A DNA stretch of 64,000 bases from Metasolibacillus sp. (GCF_025291715.1 NZ_JAMBIZ010000011.1:1-64000); one strand, 5' to 3'. Counted from the first letter of the stretch, positions 31,256 through 42,920 are shown. Notes: a model not told the origin generated them from the letters alone. Program-made: numbers and translations.

Positions 31256-34200
31256 TTACTCAGCTGAAGTTAATTCTTCTTCCGTTTCAGCATCTTGCTC
31301 AATACGGATTTGACGGTAACGTTGCATACCAGTACCTGCTGGAACAAGTTTACCGATAATTACGTTTTCCTTCAGACCAAGAAGCTCATCACGCTTACCT
31401 TTAATTGCTGCATCTGTTAACACACGAGTTGTTTCTTGGAACGATGCTGCTGATAAGAATGATTCTGTTTCCAGAGAAGCCTTTGTAATACCAAGAATTA
31501 CAGGGCGACATGTTGCTGGATTTTTACCACTTAAAATAATATCAGCGTTCGCTTCGGCAAATTGGTGTACATCTAATAATGAGCCTGGTAGTAAATCTGT
31601 GTCACCAGCTTCAATTACACGTACTTTGCGTAGCATTTGGCGAACCATTACTTCAATGTGTTTGTCTCCAATTTCTACCCCTTGCATACGGTATACTTTT
31701 TGTACTTCTTTTAGTAAATATTCTTGTACTGTAGATACGTCTTTTACTTTTAACAATTGTTTTGGATCGATTGAACCTTCAGTTAATAATTGACCTGGTT
31801 CAACTGTATCGTTTAATTGTACTTTCAAACGTGCATTGTAAGGTGCTTGATATTTACGTGTTTCCACTTCACCTTGAACAGTAATTTCTTTTAAGCCTTC
31901 TCGAATTTCTTCGATATCAGATATTACACCACCAACTTCCGAAATAACCGCTTGCCCTTTCGGATTACGTGATTCGAAAATTTCTTGGATACGTGGAAGA
32001 CCCATCGTAATATCGTTTCCGGCTACCCCACCTGTATGGAATGTACGCATCGTTAACTGTGTACCAGGCTCACCGATTGATTGCGCTGCGATAATACCTA
32101 CCGCCTCACCTACTTCAACCTCTTCGCCTGTTGCTAAGTTCATGCCATAACATTTTTTACATACACCGTGCTTCGTATTACATGTAAATGCTGAACGGAT
32201 TGTTACTTGCTCGATACCCGCATCATCAATTGCACGCGCTACATCTTGCGTAATTAAACCATCACGCTCTAAAATAACCGCACCTGTTTCTGGGTGATAA
32301 ATTGTTTTCTTCGTATATCGACCAATTACACGCTCATCTAACGCTTCAATTAGCTCGTTACCTTCCATTAATGCACCGATCAATAAACCGCGGTCTGTGC
32401 CACAGTCATCTTCACGTACAATAACGTCTTGTGCAACGTCTACTAAACGACGAGTTAAGTAACCTGAATCGGCTGTTTTTAATGCTGTATCGGCAAGACC
32501 TTTACGCGCACCATGTGTAGAGATGAAGTACTCTAATACCGTTAAACCTTCACGGAATGAAGATTTGATTGGTAACTCGATGATTCGACCAGCCGGGTTG
32601 GCCATCAGACCACGCATACCTGCTAACTGTGTAAAGTTTGATGCGTTACCACGAGCTCCTGAGTCAGACATCATAAAGATTGGGTTTGTTTTTTCTAACG
32701 ATTTCATCAGCTTCGATTGAATTTCATCTTTCGCTGCTGACCAGCTAGAAATTACACGGTCATAACGCTCTTCTTCCGTAATTAAACCACGACGGAATTG
32801 AATCATTACTTTATCTACTTTTGCTTGCGCTTCATCTAAAATAACACCTTTGTCTGGTAATACGACGATATCAGATACACCAACCGTAATACCTGCACGA
32901 GTAGAATATTTAAAGCCTAAATCCTTCATACGGTCTAACATTTTTGATGTTTCCGTAATATGGAATCGTTTAAATACTTCAGCAATAACATTACCTAAAA
33001 ACTTTTTGCGGAATGGTGGCACAACTGGCACAGATGCAAAGTGTTTTTGTAAAACAGCTTTGCGTTGCGCTTCAATTTTTTCGGCTTCTGATAACTCAGC
33101 ATAGCCTTCTGTTGCCTCTAATTCAGCTAATTGCTCTGCGTCAATTGTTAATTTTGCAAAGTACTTTTCAGGCGTTTTTTGCTCTAAGTTGATATCTGTT
33201 GGCTCGTTAATATACGGGAATGTTTCCGGTAAAATTTCGTTGAAAATAACTTTACCAACAGTTGTTAATAAGAACATTTGGTTTTGCTCTTCTGTGAATG
33301 TTTGGTTATTCACAGAGTTTGCACGAATCGCAATACGTGTGTGTAAATGTACATGACCAGTTTGGTATGCGATTAACACTTCGTCTGGACCGTAGAAAAT
33401 AGAACCTTCACCACGAGCGTTTTCACGCTCAAGCGTTAAGTAATAGTTACCTAATACCATATCTTGAGACGGTGTAACTACTGGTTTACCGTCTTTTGGG
33501 TTCAGGATGTTTTGTGCTGCTAACATTAATAAACGAGCTTCGGCTTGTGCTTCTGCTGATAATGGAACGTGAACCGCCATTTGGTCACCATCGAAGTCAG
33601 CGTTATACGCTGTACATACTAATGGGTGTAGACGAATTGCACGACCTTCTACTAATGTCGGCTCGAACGCTTGAATACCAAGACGGTGAAGCGTCGGTGC
33701 ACGGTTTAGAAGTACTGGATGCTCACGAATAACATCTTCTAATACGTCCCAAACCTCATTGTGCAAACGTTCAATTTTACGCTTTGCACTCTTAATGTTA
33801 TGAGCTAGACCACGCTCTACTAATTCTTTCATAACGAAAGGCTTAAATAGCTCGATAGCCATCTCTTTTGGAAGACCACATTGGTACATTTTTAAGTTTG
33901 GTCCTACTACGATAACTGAACGACCAGAATAGTCAACACGTTTACCTAGTAAGTTTTGACGGAAACGCCCTTGCTTCCCTTTCAACATATGAGAAAGTGA
34001 TTTTAAAGGACGATTACCCGGACCTGTTACTGGACGACCACGACGACCGTTGTCAATTAAAGCATCTACTGCTTCTTGTAACATACGTTTTTCGTTTTGT
34101 ACGATGATGCTTGGTGCACCAAGGTCTAATAAACGTTTTAAACGGTTGTTACGGTTGATAACACGACGGTAAAGGTCATTTAAGTCTGAAGTAGCAAAGC

Positions 34201-34942
34201 GTCCACCATCTAATTGCACCATCGGACGAAGCTCCGGTGGAATAACAGGTAGTACATCTAAAATCATCCATTCTGGTTTGTTGCCAGAGTTACGGAAAGA
34301 TTCCACTACTTCAAGGCGCTTAATCGCACGTGTGCGACGTTGCCCTTGCGCTGTTTTTAATTCTTCTTTTAATGTTACTGTTTCGCTCTCAAGGTCGATT
34401 TTCTCAAGCAATTTTTTGATTGCTTCCGCACCCATCGCTGCATCAAATGTTGCACCGAATTTTTCGCGGTAAGCACGATATTCTTTTTCAGAAAGCAATT
34501 GCTTGCTTTCTAAATTTGTATCTGCTGGATCAATTACGACATAAGACGCAAAATAAATAACTTCTTCAAGCGCGCGTGGAGACATATCTAAAATAAGACC
34601 CATACGGCTAGGAATACCTTTAAAATACCAAATATGGGATACAGGAGCTGCTAGCTCAATATGTCCCATACGTTCACGACGCACTTTCGCACGTGTCACT
34701 TCTACGCCACAGCGATCACAAACTACGCCTTTATAGCGCACGCGTTTATATTTACCGCAATGACATTCCCAGTCCTTTGTAGGTCCGAAAATGCGCTCAC
34801 AGAAAAGACCATCCTTTTCTGGTTTTAATGTACGGTAGTTGATTGTTTCTGGCTTCTTCACTTCGCCGTATGACCAAGAACGAATCTTATCTGGAGAAGC
34901 TAAGCCAATTTTCATATATTCAAATTCATTAACGTCTATCAA
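31256..34942 (-). CDS. rpoC: RNA polymerase subunit beta'
   Basis: Beta' (1228 aa) holds the active-site magnesium in NADFDGD. The N-terminal zinc site has Cys60, Cys62, Cys75 and Cys78; the second zinc site is Cys-x...[11 protein letters not shown]. Trigger-loop and bridge-helix regions ([15 protein letters not shown]) are intact. It is slightly longer than the 1199-aa B. subtilis protein. It lies 153 bases after rpoB. Confidence 0.99.
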   Translation of the reverse strand: MIDVNEFEYMKIGLASPDKIRSWSYGEVKKPETINYRTLKPEKDGLFCERIFGPTKDWECHCGKYKRVRYKGVVCDRCGVEVTRAKVRRERMGHIELAAPVSHIWYFKGIPSRMGLILDMSPRALEEVIYFASYVVIDPADTNLESKQLLSEKEYRAYREKFGATFDAAMGAEAIKKLLEKIDLESETVTLKEELKTAQGQRRTRAIKRLEVVESFRNSGNKPEWMILDVLPVIPPELRPMVQLDGGRFATSDLNDLYRRVINRNNRLKRLLDLGAPSIIVQNEKRMLQEAVDALIDNGRRGRPVTGPGNRPLKSLSHMLKGKQGRFRQNLLGKRVDYSGRSVIVVGPNLKMYQCGLPKEMAIELFKPFVMKELVERGLAHNIKSAKRKIERLHNEVWDVLEDVIREHPVLLNRAPTLHRLGIQAFEPTLVEGRAIRLHPLVCTAYNADFDGDQMAVHVPLSAEAQAEARLLMLAAQNILNPKDGKPVVTPSQDMVLGNYYLTLERENARGEGSIFYGPDEVLIAYQTGHVHLHTRIAIRANSVNNQTFTEEQNQMFLLTTVGKVIFNEILPETFPYINEPTDINLEQKTPEKYFAKLTIDAEQLAELEATEGYAELSEAEKIEAQRKAVLQKHFASVPVVPPFRKKFLGNVIAEVFKRFHITETSKMLDRMKDLGFKYSTRAGITVGVSDIVVLPDKGVILDEAQAKVDKVMIQFRRGLITEEERYDRVISSWSAAKDEIQSKLMKSLEKTNPIFMMSDSGARGNASNFTQLAGMRGLMANPAGRIIELPIKSSFREGLTVLEYFISTHGARKGLADTALKTADSGYLTRRLVDVAQDVIVREDDCGTDRGLLIGALMEGNELIEALDERVIGRYTKKTIYHPETGAVILERDGLITQDVARAIDDAGIEQVTIRSAFTCNTKHGVCKKCYGMNLATGEEVEVGEAVGIIAAQSIGEPGTQLTMRTFHTGGVAGNDITMGLPRIQEIFESRNPKGQAVISEVGGVISDIEEIREGLKEITVQGEVETRKYQAPYNARLKVQLNDTVEPGQLLTEGSIDPKQLLKVKDVSTVQEYLLKEVQKVYRMQGVEIGDKHIEVMVRQMLRKVRVIEAGDTDLLPGSLLDVHQFAEANADIILSGKNPATCRPVILGITKASLETESFLSAASFQETTRVLTDAAIKGKRDELLGLKENVIIGKLVPAGTGMQRYRQIRIEQDAETEEELTSAE

Positions 34943-35023
34943 GGAGCCTACCTCCCTTTAGTCTAAGTCTTTATAAAGACCTTTCCGTAGCTCGACATTT
35001 ATCTAATCTTGCAAAAGAATATG

Positions 35024-35064
35024 ACTGTCTGAAAAGTGATTGAATGCGACACTTCTCAGACAGT
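35024..35064 (-). repeat. hairpin in the rpoB-rpoC spacer, repeat copy 2
   Basis: ACTGTCTGAAAAGTG (35024-35038) pairs with CACTTCTCAGACAGT (35050-35064), a 15-bp stem with one G-U pair on the minus strand. The following bases are not T-rich enough for a strong terminator. It shares the sequence TGTCTGAAAAGTGAT with the hairpin at 25630-25664. It could act as a processing or pausing site between the two polymerase genes. Confidence 0.6.
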
Positions 35065-35095
35065 TCATTCCTATTTTATTGAAATGTTAATCTTA

Positions 35096-38000
35096 TTATT
35101 CAACAGTTTCTACTGCGTCGTCTTCCTCATCAGCTGGTATAATGTTTAATGCATCAGCCGGTTGAAGATCTTCTTCCTCGTCAAGATCACGAAGTTCTAC
35201 TTCTTCATCGTTGATTGTTAGCATTTTTACATCCATACCTAGTGATTGAAGCTCTTTAATTAGAACTTTAAACGATTCAGGAACGCCTGGCTCTGGTACA
35301 CTTTCACCTTTAACGATTGCTTCGTATGTTTTCACACGTCCTACAACATCATCTGATTTTACAGTTAAAATCTCTTGTAATGTGTATGCAGCACCGTATG
35401 CTTCAAGTGCCCAAACCTCCATCTCACCGAAGCGCTGACCACCGAATTGTGCTTTACCACCAAGCGGCTGTTGCGTTACTAATGAGTATGGTCCTGTTGA
35501 ACGTGCGTGTAGCTTATCATCAACCATATGCGCAAGTTTAATCATATACATGATCCCTACTGATACACGGTTATCAAATGGCTCACCTGAGCGTCCATCA
35601 TACAGGATTGTTTTACCATCACGGTCCATACCCGCTTCTTCCATCGTTTCCCAAACGTCTTCTTCGTTGGCACCATCAAATACTGGTGTTGCCATATGAA
35701 TACCTAAATAACGTGAAGCCATACCTAAGTGTAGCTCTAGCACTTGTCCGATATTCATACGTGAAGGTACGCCAAGTGGGTTTAACATGATATCAACAGG
35801 TGTACCGTCTGGCATAAACGGCATATCTTCTTCTGGTAAAATACGCGAAATTACCCCTTTGTTACCATGACGTCCAGCCATTTTATCCCCAACGCGAATT
35901 TTACGCTTTTGAACGATATAAGCACGAACTAATTGGTTAACACCTGGTGGTAGCTCATCGCCATCTTCTCGATTGAACACTTTTACATCAAGTACGATAC
36001 CGCCGGCTCCGTGTGGTACACGTAGAGACGTATCACGTACTTCACGAGCTTTTTCACCGAAGATTGCATGTAATAAGCGTTCTTCTGCAGTTAACTCAGT
36101 AACCCCTTTAGGCGTTACTTTCCCTACAAGAATATCACCATCGCGTACTTCCGCACCGATACGGATAATACCACGCTCATCTAAATTGCGTAGTGCATCT
36201 TCCCCAACGTTCGGAATATCACGTGTAATTTCTTCAGGTCCAAGCTTCGTATCGCGAGACTCTGATTCATATTCTTCAATATGAACAGATGTGTATACAT
36301 CGTCTTTTACAAGGCGTTCACTCATAATAACAGCATCTTCATAGTTGAAGCCGTCCCATGTCATGAAGGCTACTAATACATTGCGTCCAAGCGCTAACTC
36401 GCCTCTTTCCATTGATGGACCATCTGCCAAAATATCTTTCGGCTTCACGCGGTCACCAACTTTAACAATCGGGCGTTGGTTATATGATGTACCTTGGTTT
36501 GAACGAACGAATTTTTGTACTTTATATTTCGTTAAATCGCCTTTAACCTCTTTGCCATCAATTGTTTCAATACGACGAACGTGAATTGAACGTGCTTCTA
36601 CATGCTCAACAATTCCTTCGAATTTTGCTACAACTGCGGCACCGGAGTCACGCGCATCTACATGCTCCATACCTGTACCTACGAAAGGTGCTTCAGGATT
36701 TAATAATGGAACAGCTTGACGTTGCATGTTCGCACCCATTAACGCACGGTTCGAGTCATCGTTTTCTAAGAACGGGATACACGCCGTGGCAACAGATACT
36801 ACCTGTCTTGGTGATACGTCCATATAGTCGATTTTTTCTCTTTTGAATACCGTGTTATCGCCTCGGAAGCGTCCTACAACCTCTTCCATCGCAAATGTTC
36901 CATCTTCATTTAAGATAGAGTTTGCTTGTGCTACAACGTAGTTATCTTCTTCGTCAGCCGTTAAATAATCGATTTGCTCTGTTACTTGACCAGTATCAGG
37001 ATCAACACGACGGTACGGTGTTTCAATAAAGCCAAATTTATTAATCTTCGCAAATGATGAAAGCGAGTTAATTAACCCAATGTTTGGACCCTCTGGCGTT
37101 TCAATCGGACACATACGACCATAGTGGGAGTAGTGAACGTCACGCACTTCCATACCTGCGCGCTCACGCGTTAAACCACCAGGCCCTAATGCTGATAAAC
37201 GACGCTTGTTCGTTAATTCTGCAAGCGGGTTTGTTTGGTCCATGAATTGCGATAATTGAGAGCTACCAAAGAATTCTTTAATAGACGCAATTACAGGGCG
37301 GATATTGATTAATTGCTGTGGCACGATTGCTGCTGTGTCATTAATCGACATACGCTCACGTACAACACGCTCCATACGAGATAAACCGATACGGAATTGG
37401 TTTTGTAATAGCTCACCAACAGAGCGAATACGACGGTTTCCTAAATGATCGATATCGTCTGTATTCCCAACACCATAAAGTAAATTGAAGAAATAAGAAA
37501 CTGAAGCTAAAATGTCAGCCGGAACAATATTTTTCACTTCTTCTTCAACATACGCATTTGAAATTACATTAATTTCTTTTTGCGACTCATCATTTGGTGC
37601 ATAAATTTTAATTGTTTGAATTGTCACATCGTCCTCTAATACACCACCAACCTGTGATAGCTTGCGGAAGCCAATGCCATTTTCTAAATAAGGAATTAGC
37701 TTATCTAGCGTACGACGATCAAGAACAGTTCCTTTTTCAACTAAAATTTCGCCTGTTTCTGGGTCTGCTAATGTTTCTGCAATCGTTTGGTTAAATAAAC
37801 GATTTTTAATATGCAGCTTTTTATTCATTTTATAGCGACCAACGTTCGCTAAATCATAGCGTTTCGCATCAAAGAAGCGAGAGTATAATAAGCTTTTTGC
37901 ACTTTCTACTGTAGGTGGCTCACCTGGACGTAGGCGCTCATAAATTTCAAGAAGCGCTTTTTCTGTGCTTTCTGTATTATCTTTTTCAAGTGTATTGCGT

Positions 38001-38659
38001 AAATATTCATTATCACCAATAATATCGATGATTTCTTGATCTGAACCAAAGCCTAATGCGCGTAGTAAAACTGTAACCGGAAGTTTACGCGTACGGTCGA
38101 TACGAACGTAGACAACATCTTTCGCGTCTGTTTCATATTCAAGCCATGCACCACGGTTTGGAATAACTGTTGCACCAAAGCCTTTTTTACCGTTTTTGTC
38201 CGTTTTATCATGGAAGTAAACACTTGGCGAACGAACTAACTGCGAAACGATAACGCGCTCAGCACCATTAATAATGAATGTGCCTGTTTCAGTCATCAAT
38301 GGGAAGTCCCCCATGAAAACATCTTGCTCTTTTACTTCACCTGTTTCCTTGTTGTGTAAACGTACTTTTACACGCAATGGTGCAGCGTACGTTACGTCAC
38401 GCTCTTTACATTCATCTACTTCATACTTAGGTTCCCCTAAAGCATAATCAACGAATTCAAGCGCAAGATTACCTGTAAAATCTTCGATTGGTGAAATATC
38501 GTGGAACATTTCACGCAATCCTTCTGCAAAGAACCACTCATAAGATGCTGTTTGGATCTCGATTAAATTCGGAAGCTCAAGCACCTCTTTAATACGCGCA
38601 AAACTTCTACGCTGGCGGTGTCGTCCGTACTGAACTAGTTGACCTGTCAACTTATTCAC
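35096..38659 (-). CDS. rpoB: RNA polymerase subunit beta
   Basis: Beta (1187 aa) forms the catalytic core with beta'. The rifampicin region reads [18 protein letters not shown] then [13 protein letters not shown]. Asn484 (codon AAC at 37208-37210) occupies the position of His in E. coli (526) and B. subtilis (482); the neighbouring Gln, Asp and Ser positions are wild type. The protein is otherwise complete, ending in an acidic tail. It has its own promoter and a 190-base leader. Confidence 0.99.
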   Translation of the reverse strand: MNKLTGQLVQYGRHRQRRSFARIKEVLELPNLIEIQTASYEWFFAEGLREMFHDISPIEDFTGNLALEFVDYALGEPKYEVDECKERDVTYAAPLRVKVRLHNKETGEVKEQDVFMGDFPLMTETGTFIINGAERVIVSQLVRSPSVYFHDKTDKNGKKGFGATVIPNRGAWLEYETDAKDVVYVRIDRTRKLPVTVLLRALGFGSDQEIIDIIGDNEYLRNTLEKDNTESTEKALLEIYERLRPGEPPTVESAKSLLYSRFFDAKRYDLANVGRYKMNKKLHIKNRLFNQTIAETLADPETGEILVEKGTVLDRRTLDKLIPYLENGIGFRKLSQVGGVLEDDVTIQTIKIYAPNDESQKEINVISNAYVEEEVKNIVPADILASVSYFFNLLYGVGNTDDIDHLGNRRIRSVGELLQNQFRIGLSRMERVVRERMSINDTAAIVPQQLINIRPVIASIKEFFGSSQLSQFMDQTNPLAELTNKRRLSALGPGGLTRERAGMEVRDVHYSHYGRMCPIETPEGPNIGLINSLSSFAKINKFGFIETPYRRVDPDTGQVTEQIDYLTADEEDNYVVAQANSILNEDGTFAMEEVVGRFRGDNTVFKREKIDYMDVSPRQVVSVATACIPFLENDDSNRALMGANMQRQAVPLLNPEAPFVGTGMEHVDARDSGAAVVAKFEGIVEHVEARSIHVRRIETIDGKEVKGDLTKYKVQKFVRSNQGTSYNQRPIVKVGDRVKPKDILADGPSMERGELALGRNVLVAFMTWDGFNYEDAVIMSERLVKDDVYTSVHIEEYESESRDTKLGPEEITRDIPNVGEDALRNLDERGIIRIGAEVRDGDILVGKVTPKGVTELTAEERLLHAIFGEKAREVRDTSLRVPHGAGGIVLDVKVFNREDGDELPPGVNQLVRAYIVQKRKIRVGDKMAGRHGNKGVISRILPEEDMPFMPDGTPVDIMLNPLGVPSRMNIGQVLELHLGMASRYLGIHMATPVFDGANEEDVWETMEEAGMDRDGKTILYDGRSGEPFDNRVSVGIMYMIKLAHMVDDKLHARSTGPYSLVTQQPLGGKAQFGGQRFGEMEVWALEAYGAAYTLQEILTVKSDDVVGRVKTYEAIVKGESVPEPGVPESFKVLIKELQSLGMDVKMLTINDEEVELRDLDEEEDLQPADALNIIPADEEDDAVETVE

Positions 38660-38728
38660 CCCTCAATAAAGCGATAATAGGTCTTTGCAAAACCACACAA
38701 ATGATGTATGATTTCGAAAGACAAAAAG

Positions 38729-38756
38729 AAAACGAGTCTCAAAAAGATCTCATTTT
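38729..38756 (-). terminator. attenuator-like hairpin in the rpoB leader
   Basis: On the minus strand AAAATGAG and CTCGTTTT pair (8 bp, one G-U) and are followed by CTTTTTG. It lies between the rpoB promoter and its start codon, so it could terminate part of the transcripts. A comparable attenuator upstream of rpoB is known in E. coli; here it is inferred from sequence only. Confidence 0.45.
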
Positions 38757-38850
38757 CGGTTAACTAAACTTAATTCTTCATCCATACGCCCATTAAATCA
38801 GAATTCTAATATAAAAGGGCATACTTCCTCAAAATAATAATTTTGCATTT

Positions 38851-38884
38851 TATTATATTATCACAGTCAATTTGTCAAGTCAAT
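38851..38884 (-). promoter_or_regulatory. rpoB promoter region with inverted repeat
   Basis: Overlapping SigA options on the minus strand: TTGACT (38879-38884) with TAATAT (38856-38861) at 17 bases, and TTGACA (38874-38879) with TAATAA (38851-38856) at 17 bases. The -35 boxes fall inside one arm of a perfect inverted repeat (38872-38885 and 38898-38911, TTTGTCAAGTCAAT). Between this and rpoB only the leader hairpin is seen; between it and 38987 nothing else. Confidence 0.65.
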
Positions 38885-38987
38885 AATTTAGAGTGAATTG
38901 ACTTGACAAAAAGTACTTTGTTTAATTAATTACACCTCAATGTAATTCTGTCCCGACTTCTTTGAGCATGCAATTTAATTAAGAATT

Positions 38988-39590
38988 TTATTTTTTCGCG
39001 CGTACGATCCAATAGCCTTTTTTCTTCTCAACAACTTCTACTTCTGTAAAAAGCTCTTCCAAATGACTAACCGTCGATGGTGCACCTTGCTTTTTTTGAA
39101 TAACAACCCACAGCTCACCACTAGCGACTAGCATTCCATACGCTTCATCATAAAACTTAAAAATCGTTTCTTTCCCTGCACGAATAGGAGGGTTAGTTAA
39201 AATAGCTGCAATTTCTGTTTGGGGCGTTACATTTGCCAATCCATCACTTTCGATTATTCGTACATTTTGAATCCCGTTTATTTCTGCATTTTTTTGTGCT
39301 AATGCAATGGCACGAGAATTAATATCCATCATGTAAATAAAACGATCTGGATGAGCCTTCGCTAACGCCAATCCAATTGGTCCATAGCCACAACCTATAT
39401 CCATAACCGCCCCTTCAATCACAGGCATTTCAAACGTGTCAATTAGTACACGGGAGCCAAAATCTACTTCACTTTTACTAAAAACGCCCGCATCTGTTTC
39501 AAATACAAATTCCGACCCAAGCAATGTAAATTTCCATTTGCGCGGCTTGCTCTCTACTTGCGGCTTATTAGAATAATAGTGCTCTGACAT
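38988..39590 (-). CDS. class I SAM-dependent methyltransferase, RsmC/YbxB-like
   Basis: This 200-aa protein has the SAM-binding motif DIGCGYGPIGLALA and the catalytic-type motif NPPI (LTNPPIRAG), characteristic of the RsmC family that methylates guanine N2 in 16S rRNA. The start MSEHYYSNKP is chosen for GGAGGTG at 7 bases. It lies between rplL and rpoB, as ybxB does in B. subtilis, but behind the rplL terminator. The exact substrate is not established. Confidence 0.93.
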   Translation of the reverse strand: MSEHYYSNKPQVESKPRKWKFTLLGSEFVFETDAGVFSKSEVDFGSRVLIDTFEMPVIEGAVMDIGCGYGPIGLALAKAHPDRFIYMMDINSRAIALAQKNAEINGIQNVRIIESDGLANVTPQTEIAAILTNPPIRAGKETIFKFYDEAYGMLVASGELWVVIQKKQGAPSTVSHLEELFTEVEVVEKKKGYWIVRAKK

Positions 39591-39621
39591 ATCGTAGCAC
39601 CTCCCCACAAAAGAATTAGGT

Positions 39622-39654
39622 AAAAAAACAAGCCCGTCATACGACGAGCTTGTC
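39622..39654 (-). terminator. terminator after rplL
   Basis: On the minus strand a GC-rich stem ACAAGC-CGTC / GACG-GCTTGT (39628-39653) is followed by seven T's, 22 bases past the rplL stop. A strong intrinsic terminator. Confidence 0.9.
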
Positions 39655-39675
39655 TTTTATTTGTTTAAGCAGAAA

Positions 39676-40038
39676 TTATTTAACTTCTACAGTAGCGCCA
39701 ACTTCTTCAAGTTTGCCTTTGATTTCTTCTGCTTCTTCTTTAGAAACGCCTTCTTTAAGAGCTTTAGGAGCGTTGTCAACAACCTCTTTAGCTTCTTTTA
39801 AGCCTAAGCCAGTGATTTCACGAACCACTTTGATTACTTTGATTTTTTCGCCGCCAGCGCTAGCTAGTACTACGTCAAATTCAGTTTTTTCTTCAGCAGC
39901 GCCTGCAGCACCACCAGCAACTACAGCTACAGGAGCAGCCGCTGTTACACCGAATTCTTCTTCGATTGCTTTTACTAAATCGTTTAATTCAAGAACTGTC
40001 ATAGCTTTGATAGCTTCTAAGATTTGCTCTTTGTTCAT
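39676..40038 (-). CDS. rplL: 50S ribosomal protein L7/L12
   Basis: L7/L12 (120 aa) forms the stalk that recruits translation GTPases. N-terminal dimerisation domain, Ala/Gly/Val-rich hinge ([17 protein letters not shown]) and C-terminal domain with [20 protein letters not shown] are complete. Confidence 0.98.
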   Translation of the reverse strand: MNKEQILEAIKAMTVLELNDLVKAIEEEFGVTAAAPVAVVAGGAAGAAEEKTEFDVVLASAGGEKIKVIKVVREITGLGLKEAKEVVDNAPKALKEGVSKEEAEEIKGKLEEVGATVEVK

Positions 40039-40114
40039 TTTAATTTCCTCCTACATTAGGTTATATTTTAGATTTTAGGCGGTTAAGCCAATAGTTTGTG
40101 AAGCCCAGTAGCGA

Positions 40115-40615
40115 TTAAGCGCCTTGTTCTTCTTTTTGTTCTGCAACTGCTTTCGTTGCAAGTGCGAAGTTGCGCACTGGTGCTTGAAGTACAGATAAAA
40201 GCATAGAAAGTAGACCTTCGCGTGATGGAAGTTCTGCAAGAGCTTTAACATCTTCAAGTGATGCAATAGTGCCTTCGATAATACCTGCTTTAATTTCTAA
40301 CGCTTCGTTCTTTTTAGCGAATTCGTTAATAATTTTAGCTGGAGCTACAACATCTTCATTTGAGAATGCGATAGCGTTTGGACCTGTTAAATGTTCATTA
40401 ATACCTTCAACGTTTGCAATTTCAGCAGCACGGCGAGTTAAAGTGTTTTTGTATACTTTGAACTCTACACCAGCTTCACGAAGTTGTTTACGAAGCTCTG
40501 TTACTTGAGCAACAGTAAGACCGCGGTAGTCAACAACTACTACAGATGCAGCAGCTTGGAACTTTTCAGCGATTTCTTGTACTTGAACTTTTTTTGTTTC
40601 AACAGCTTTGCTCAT
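40115..40615 (-). CDS. rplJ: 50S ribosomal protein L10
   Basis: L10 (166 aa) anchors the L12 stalk. The start [14 protein letters not shown] is chosen for AGGAGGTG at the right distance; ten upstream residues of the longer frame are leader. [17 protein letters not shown] and KNTLTRRA are diagnostic. Expression is expected to be controlled by the L10 leader upstream. Confidence 0.98.
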   Translation of the reverse strand: MSKAVETKKVQVQEIAEKFQAAASVVVVDYRGLTVAQVTELRKQLREAGVEFKVYKNTLTRRAAEIANVEGINEHLTGPNAIAFSNEDVVAPAKIINEFAKKNEALEIKAGIIEGTIASLEDVKALAELPSREGLLSMLLSVLQAPVRNFALATKAVAEQKEEQGA

Positions 40616-40654
40616 TTGATGACACCTCCTATTAGAATGAGTCATTTATACCGA

Positions 40655-40798
40655 CAAAAGAAAGCCTCTATATCTAAGCAGACATAGAGGCAGAAAGTCA
40701 TCATCTTAAAAAGATTCCGAATTCCGTTGTCCTCGGTAGGATGATTAAGTGCCTAACGCACACCTACTGTCTACGGTACAAATGGATAATTCACAACA
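40655..40798 (-). ncRNA. ribosomal protein L10 leader (rplJ autoregulatory leader)
   Basis: The minus-strand leader contains the typical conserved pieces CCGTAGACAGTAGGTG, TTAATCATCCTACCGAGGAC, then a terminator-like hairpin GCCTCTAT/ATAGAGGC (40664-40691) followed by TTTCTTTT. In Bacilli the L10-L12 complex binds this leader and favours the terminator. The order of elements matches well, so I am fairly confident. Confidence 0.85.
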
Positions 40799-40804
40799 GG
40801 AACT

Positions 40805-40833
40805 ACTATAACAAATAGTTCAGCTGTTGTCAA
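40805..40833 (-). promoter_or_regulatory. SigA promoter of rplJ-rplL
   Basis: On the minus strand a perfect TTGACA (40828-40833) and TATAGT (40805-40810) are 17 bases apart, just downstream of rplA. It starts transcription at the beginning of the L10 leader. Confidence 0.8.
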
Positions 40834-40842
40834 CTATATTTA

Positions 40843-41541
40843 TTATTTAATTACTACGTTAGCAGCGTCAACTTTAACAGCTGGACCCATTGTAGTAGTT
40901 ACGTTTACAGATTTCATGTAAGTACCTTTAGCTGCAGCAGGTTTTGCTTTTTGAACTACATCAAATACAGCTAAGAAGTTTTCTACTAATTTACCTGTTT
41001 CGAAAGAAGCTTTACCGATAGGAGCGTGGATGATACCATCTTTAGCTGCACGGTACTCTACTTTACCAGCTTTGATTTCTTCGATTGCTTTAGTTACATC
41101 GAAAGTAACTGTGCCTGTTTTAGGGTTTGGCATTAAGCCTTTCGGACCTAATACACGACCAAGTTTACCAACTTCACCCATCATGTCTGGAGTAGCTACG
41201 ATTACATCGAAGTCAAACCAGCCTTGTTGGATTTTTTGGATGTACTCAGCATCGCCTACATAGTCTGCACCAGCAGCTTCTGCTTCTTTAAGTTTTTCAC
41301 CTTTAGCGAAAACTAATACGCGTTGAGTTTTACCAGTACCGTGTGGAAGTACTACTGCACCACGGATTTGTTGGTCGTTTTTACGAGTGTCGATCCCTAA
41401 TTTGAATGCTACTTCTACAGTTGCATCGAAGTTTACTGTGCTAGTTTTTTGTGCTAGCGCGATTGCTTCTTCTACAGAATATAATTGAGTACGGTCAATT
41501 AATTTAGCTGCTTCTTGCAGTTTTTTACCTTTTTTAGCCAT
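40843..41541 (-). CDS. rplA: 50S ribosomal protein L1
   Basis: L1 (232 aa) forms the mobile stalk near the E site. [39 protein letters not shown] and the end [14 protein letters not shown] are complete. It follows rplK by 117 bases, which hold a strong hairpin. Confidence 0.98.
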   Translation of the reverse strand: MAKKGKKLQEAAKLIDRTQLYSVEEAIALAQKTSTVNFDATVEVAFKLGIDTRKNDQQIRGAVVLPHGTGKTQRVLVFAKGEKLKEAEAAGADYVGDAEYIQKIQQGWFDFDVIVATPDMMGEVGKLGRVLGPKGLMPNPKTGTVTFDVTKAIEEIKAGKVEYRAAKDGIIHAPIGKASFETGKLVENFLAVFDVVQKAKPAAAKGTYMKSVNVTTTMGPAVKVDAANVVIK

Positions 41542-41593
41542 TATAATTTCCTCCTTGATTGTGGTTATAGCGGAATTTTACCTCCCACGAATA

Positions 41594-41625
41594 AAGGTTG
41601 CGCACTACTTAAGTGCCGCAACCTT
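41594..41625 (-). other. strong hairpin between rplK and rplA
   Basis: AAGGTTGCG (41594-41602) and CGCAACCTT (41617-41625) form a perfect 9-bp stem, continued inside by CACT/AGTG. On the minus strand TTTATTC follows, too few T's for an efficient terminator. It could be a partial terminator, an RNase site or a binding site for L1. Confidence 0.5.
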
Positions 41626-41658
41626 CCAAAAACAAATGCATCATCAAGTAAATGGGAA

Positions 41659-42084
41659 TTAGTCTTCGATCACAATACCCATGCTACGTGCAGTACCTTC
41701 AACCATTAACATAGCCGCTTCAACTGATGCAGCGTTAAGGTCTGGCATTTTTTGTTCAGCGATTTCGCGAACTTTATCACGTTTAACCGTTGCTACTTTT
41801 TTACGGTTTGGTTCACCAGATCCAGATTGGATACCAGCTGCTACTTTAAGTAGAACTGCTGCTGGCGGAGTTTTCGTAATAAAAGTGAATGAACGATCTT
41901 CGAATACTGAAATCTCAACAGGAATGATTAAACCTGCTTGATCAGCAGTGCGAGCATTGAACTCCTTACAGAATCCCATGATGTTTACACCTGCTTGACC
42001 TAGTGCAGGACCAACCGGTGGAGCTGGATTAGCTTTACCAGCAGGGATTTGAAGTTTTACAACTTTAATAACTTTTTTAGCCAC
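41659..42084 (-). CDS. rplK: 50S ribosomal protein L11
   Basis: L11 (141 aa) helps form the GTPase-associated centre and is needed for RelA activation. The start is a GTG ([16 protein letters not shown]) behind GGAGGTG; this gives the exact family length. The proline-rich [14 protein letters not shown] thiostrepton-site segment is wild type. Confidence 0.98.
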   Translation of the reverse strand: MAKKVIKVVKLQIPAGKANPAPPVGPALGQAGVNIMGFCKEFNARTADQAGLIIPVEISVFEDRSFTFITKTPPAAVLLKVAAGIQSGSGEPNRKKVATVKRDKVREIAEQKMPDLNAASVEAAMLMVEGTARSMGIVIED

Positions 42085-42239
42085 GAGACACACCTCCTTA
42101 AGTCCGTGATGTGGTAATTGGGTTGCCCCTCCCACTCAAATATCTGTCTGTCAGCTAGTTTGCCGATAACATTAAAAATCTATCATTTGCCAACTGAAAA
42201 CAATTTACAGTATGACCTATGAAATGATATCACTTTTAT

Positions 42240-42269
42240 AGTATATACGCAAGTACAAATAATAATCAA
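42240..42269 (-). promoter_or_regulatory. candidate promoter of rplK-rplA
   Basis: On the minus strand TTGATT (42264-42269) and TATACT (42240-42245) are 18 bases apart, about 155 bases before rplK. The match is moderate. Confidence 0.4.
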
Positions 42270-42312
42270 ATTCAAATTTATAATTTTCAAGAGTATTCTT
42301 TTGAAATCCCGA

Positions 42313-42852
42313 TTAGATTTTGCGGATTTGTTCGAAGCTTAACTCCATCATCGTTTCGCGTCCAAACATATCAACGCTAACTTTGACTTTTGATTTTTCG
42401 ACATCTACCTCTTCCACTTTACCTTGGAAGTGAGCAAATGGTCCTTCTAATACTTCAACAACTTCTCCAACTTCAATTGCGATGTCACCAAGCGCTGTAT
42501 CTTTCATGCCCATTTGTGCAAGCAAGCGCTCAGCCTCCTCAGGCAATAATGGTGTTGGTTTAGCGCCGCCACCTGATGAGCCGATAAAGCCTGTCACACC
42601 TGGTGTATTGCGGACAACATACCAAGAATCATCCGTCATAATAATTTCCACTAGCACGTAGCCTGGGAAAACTTTGCGCATGACTGTACGCTTTTTACCA
42701 TCCTCTTTTACATCCACTTCTTCTTGCTCTGGAACGATAACACGGAAAATTTTATCTTGCATCCCCATCGTTTCAACGCGCTTTTCTAAATTTGCTTTTA
42801 CGCGATTTTCATAACCTGAATATGTGTGAACTACATACCAATTTTTCTCCAT
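42313..42852 (-). CDS. nusG: transcription termination/antitermination factor NusG
   Basis: NusG (179 aa) binds RNA polymerase and modulates pausing and termination. NGN domain (NWYVVHTYSGYENRV, FPGYVLVEI, NTPGVTGFIGSSG) and C-terminal KOW domain (GPFAHFQGKVEEVD) are complete. It lies 121 bases after secE, with a terminator-like hairpin between. Confidence 0.98.
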   Translation of the reverse strand: MEKNWYVVHTYSGYENRVKANLEKRVETMGMQDKIFRVIVPEQEEVDVKEDGKKRTVMRKVFPGYVLVEIIMTDDSWYVVRNTPGVTGFIGSSGGGAKPTPLLPEEAERLLAQMGMKDTALGDIAIEVGEVVEVLEGPFAHFQGKVEEVDVEKSKVKVSVDMFGRETMMELSFEQIRKI

Positions 42853-42920
42853 AGCTACAAGGACTTGTCGTCCGTCCCTCCTTTTTTATTTTAATACTCG
42901 CATTAGGTTTTTCACCAAAT

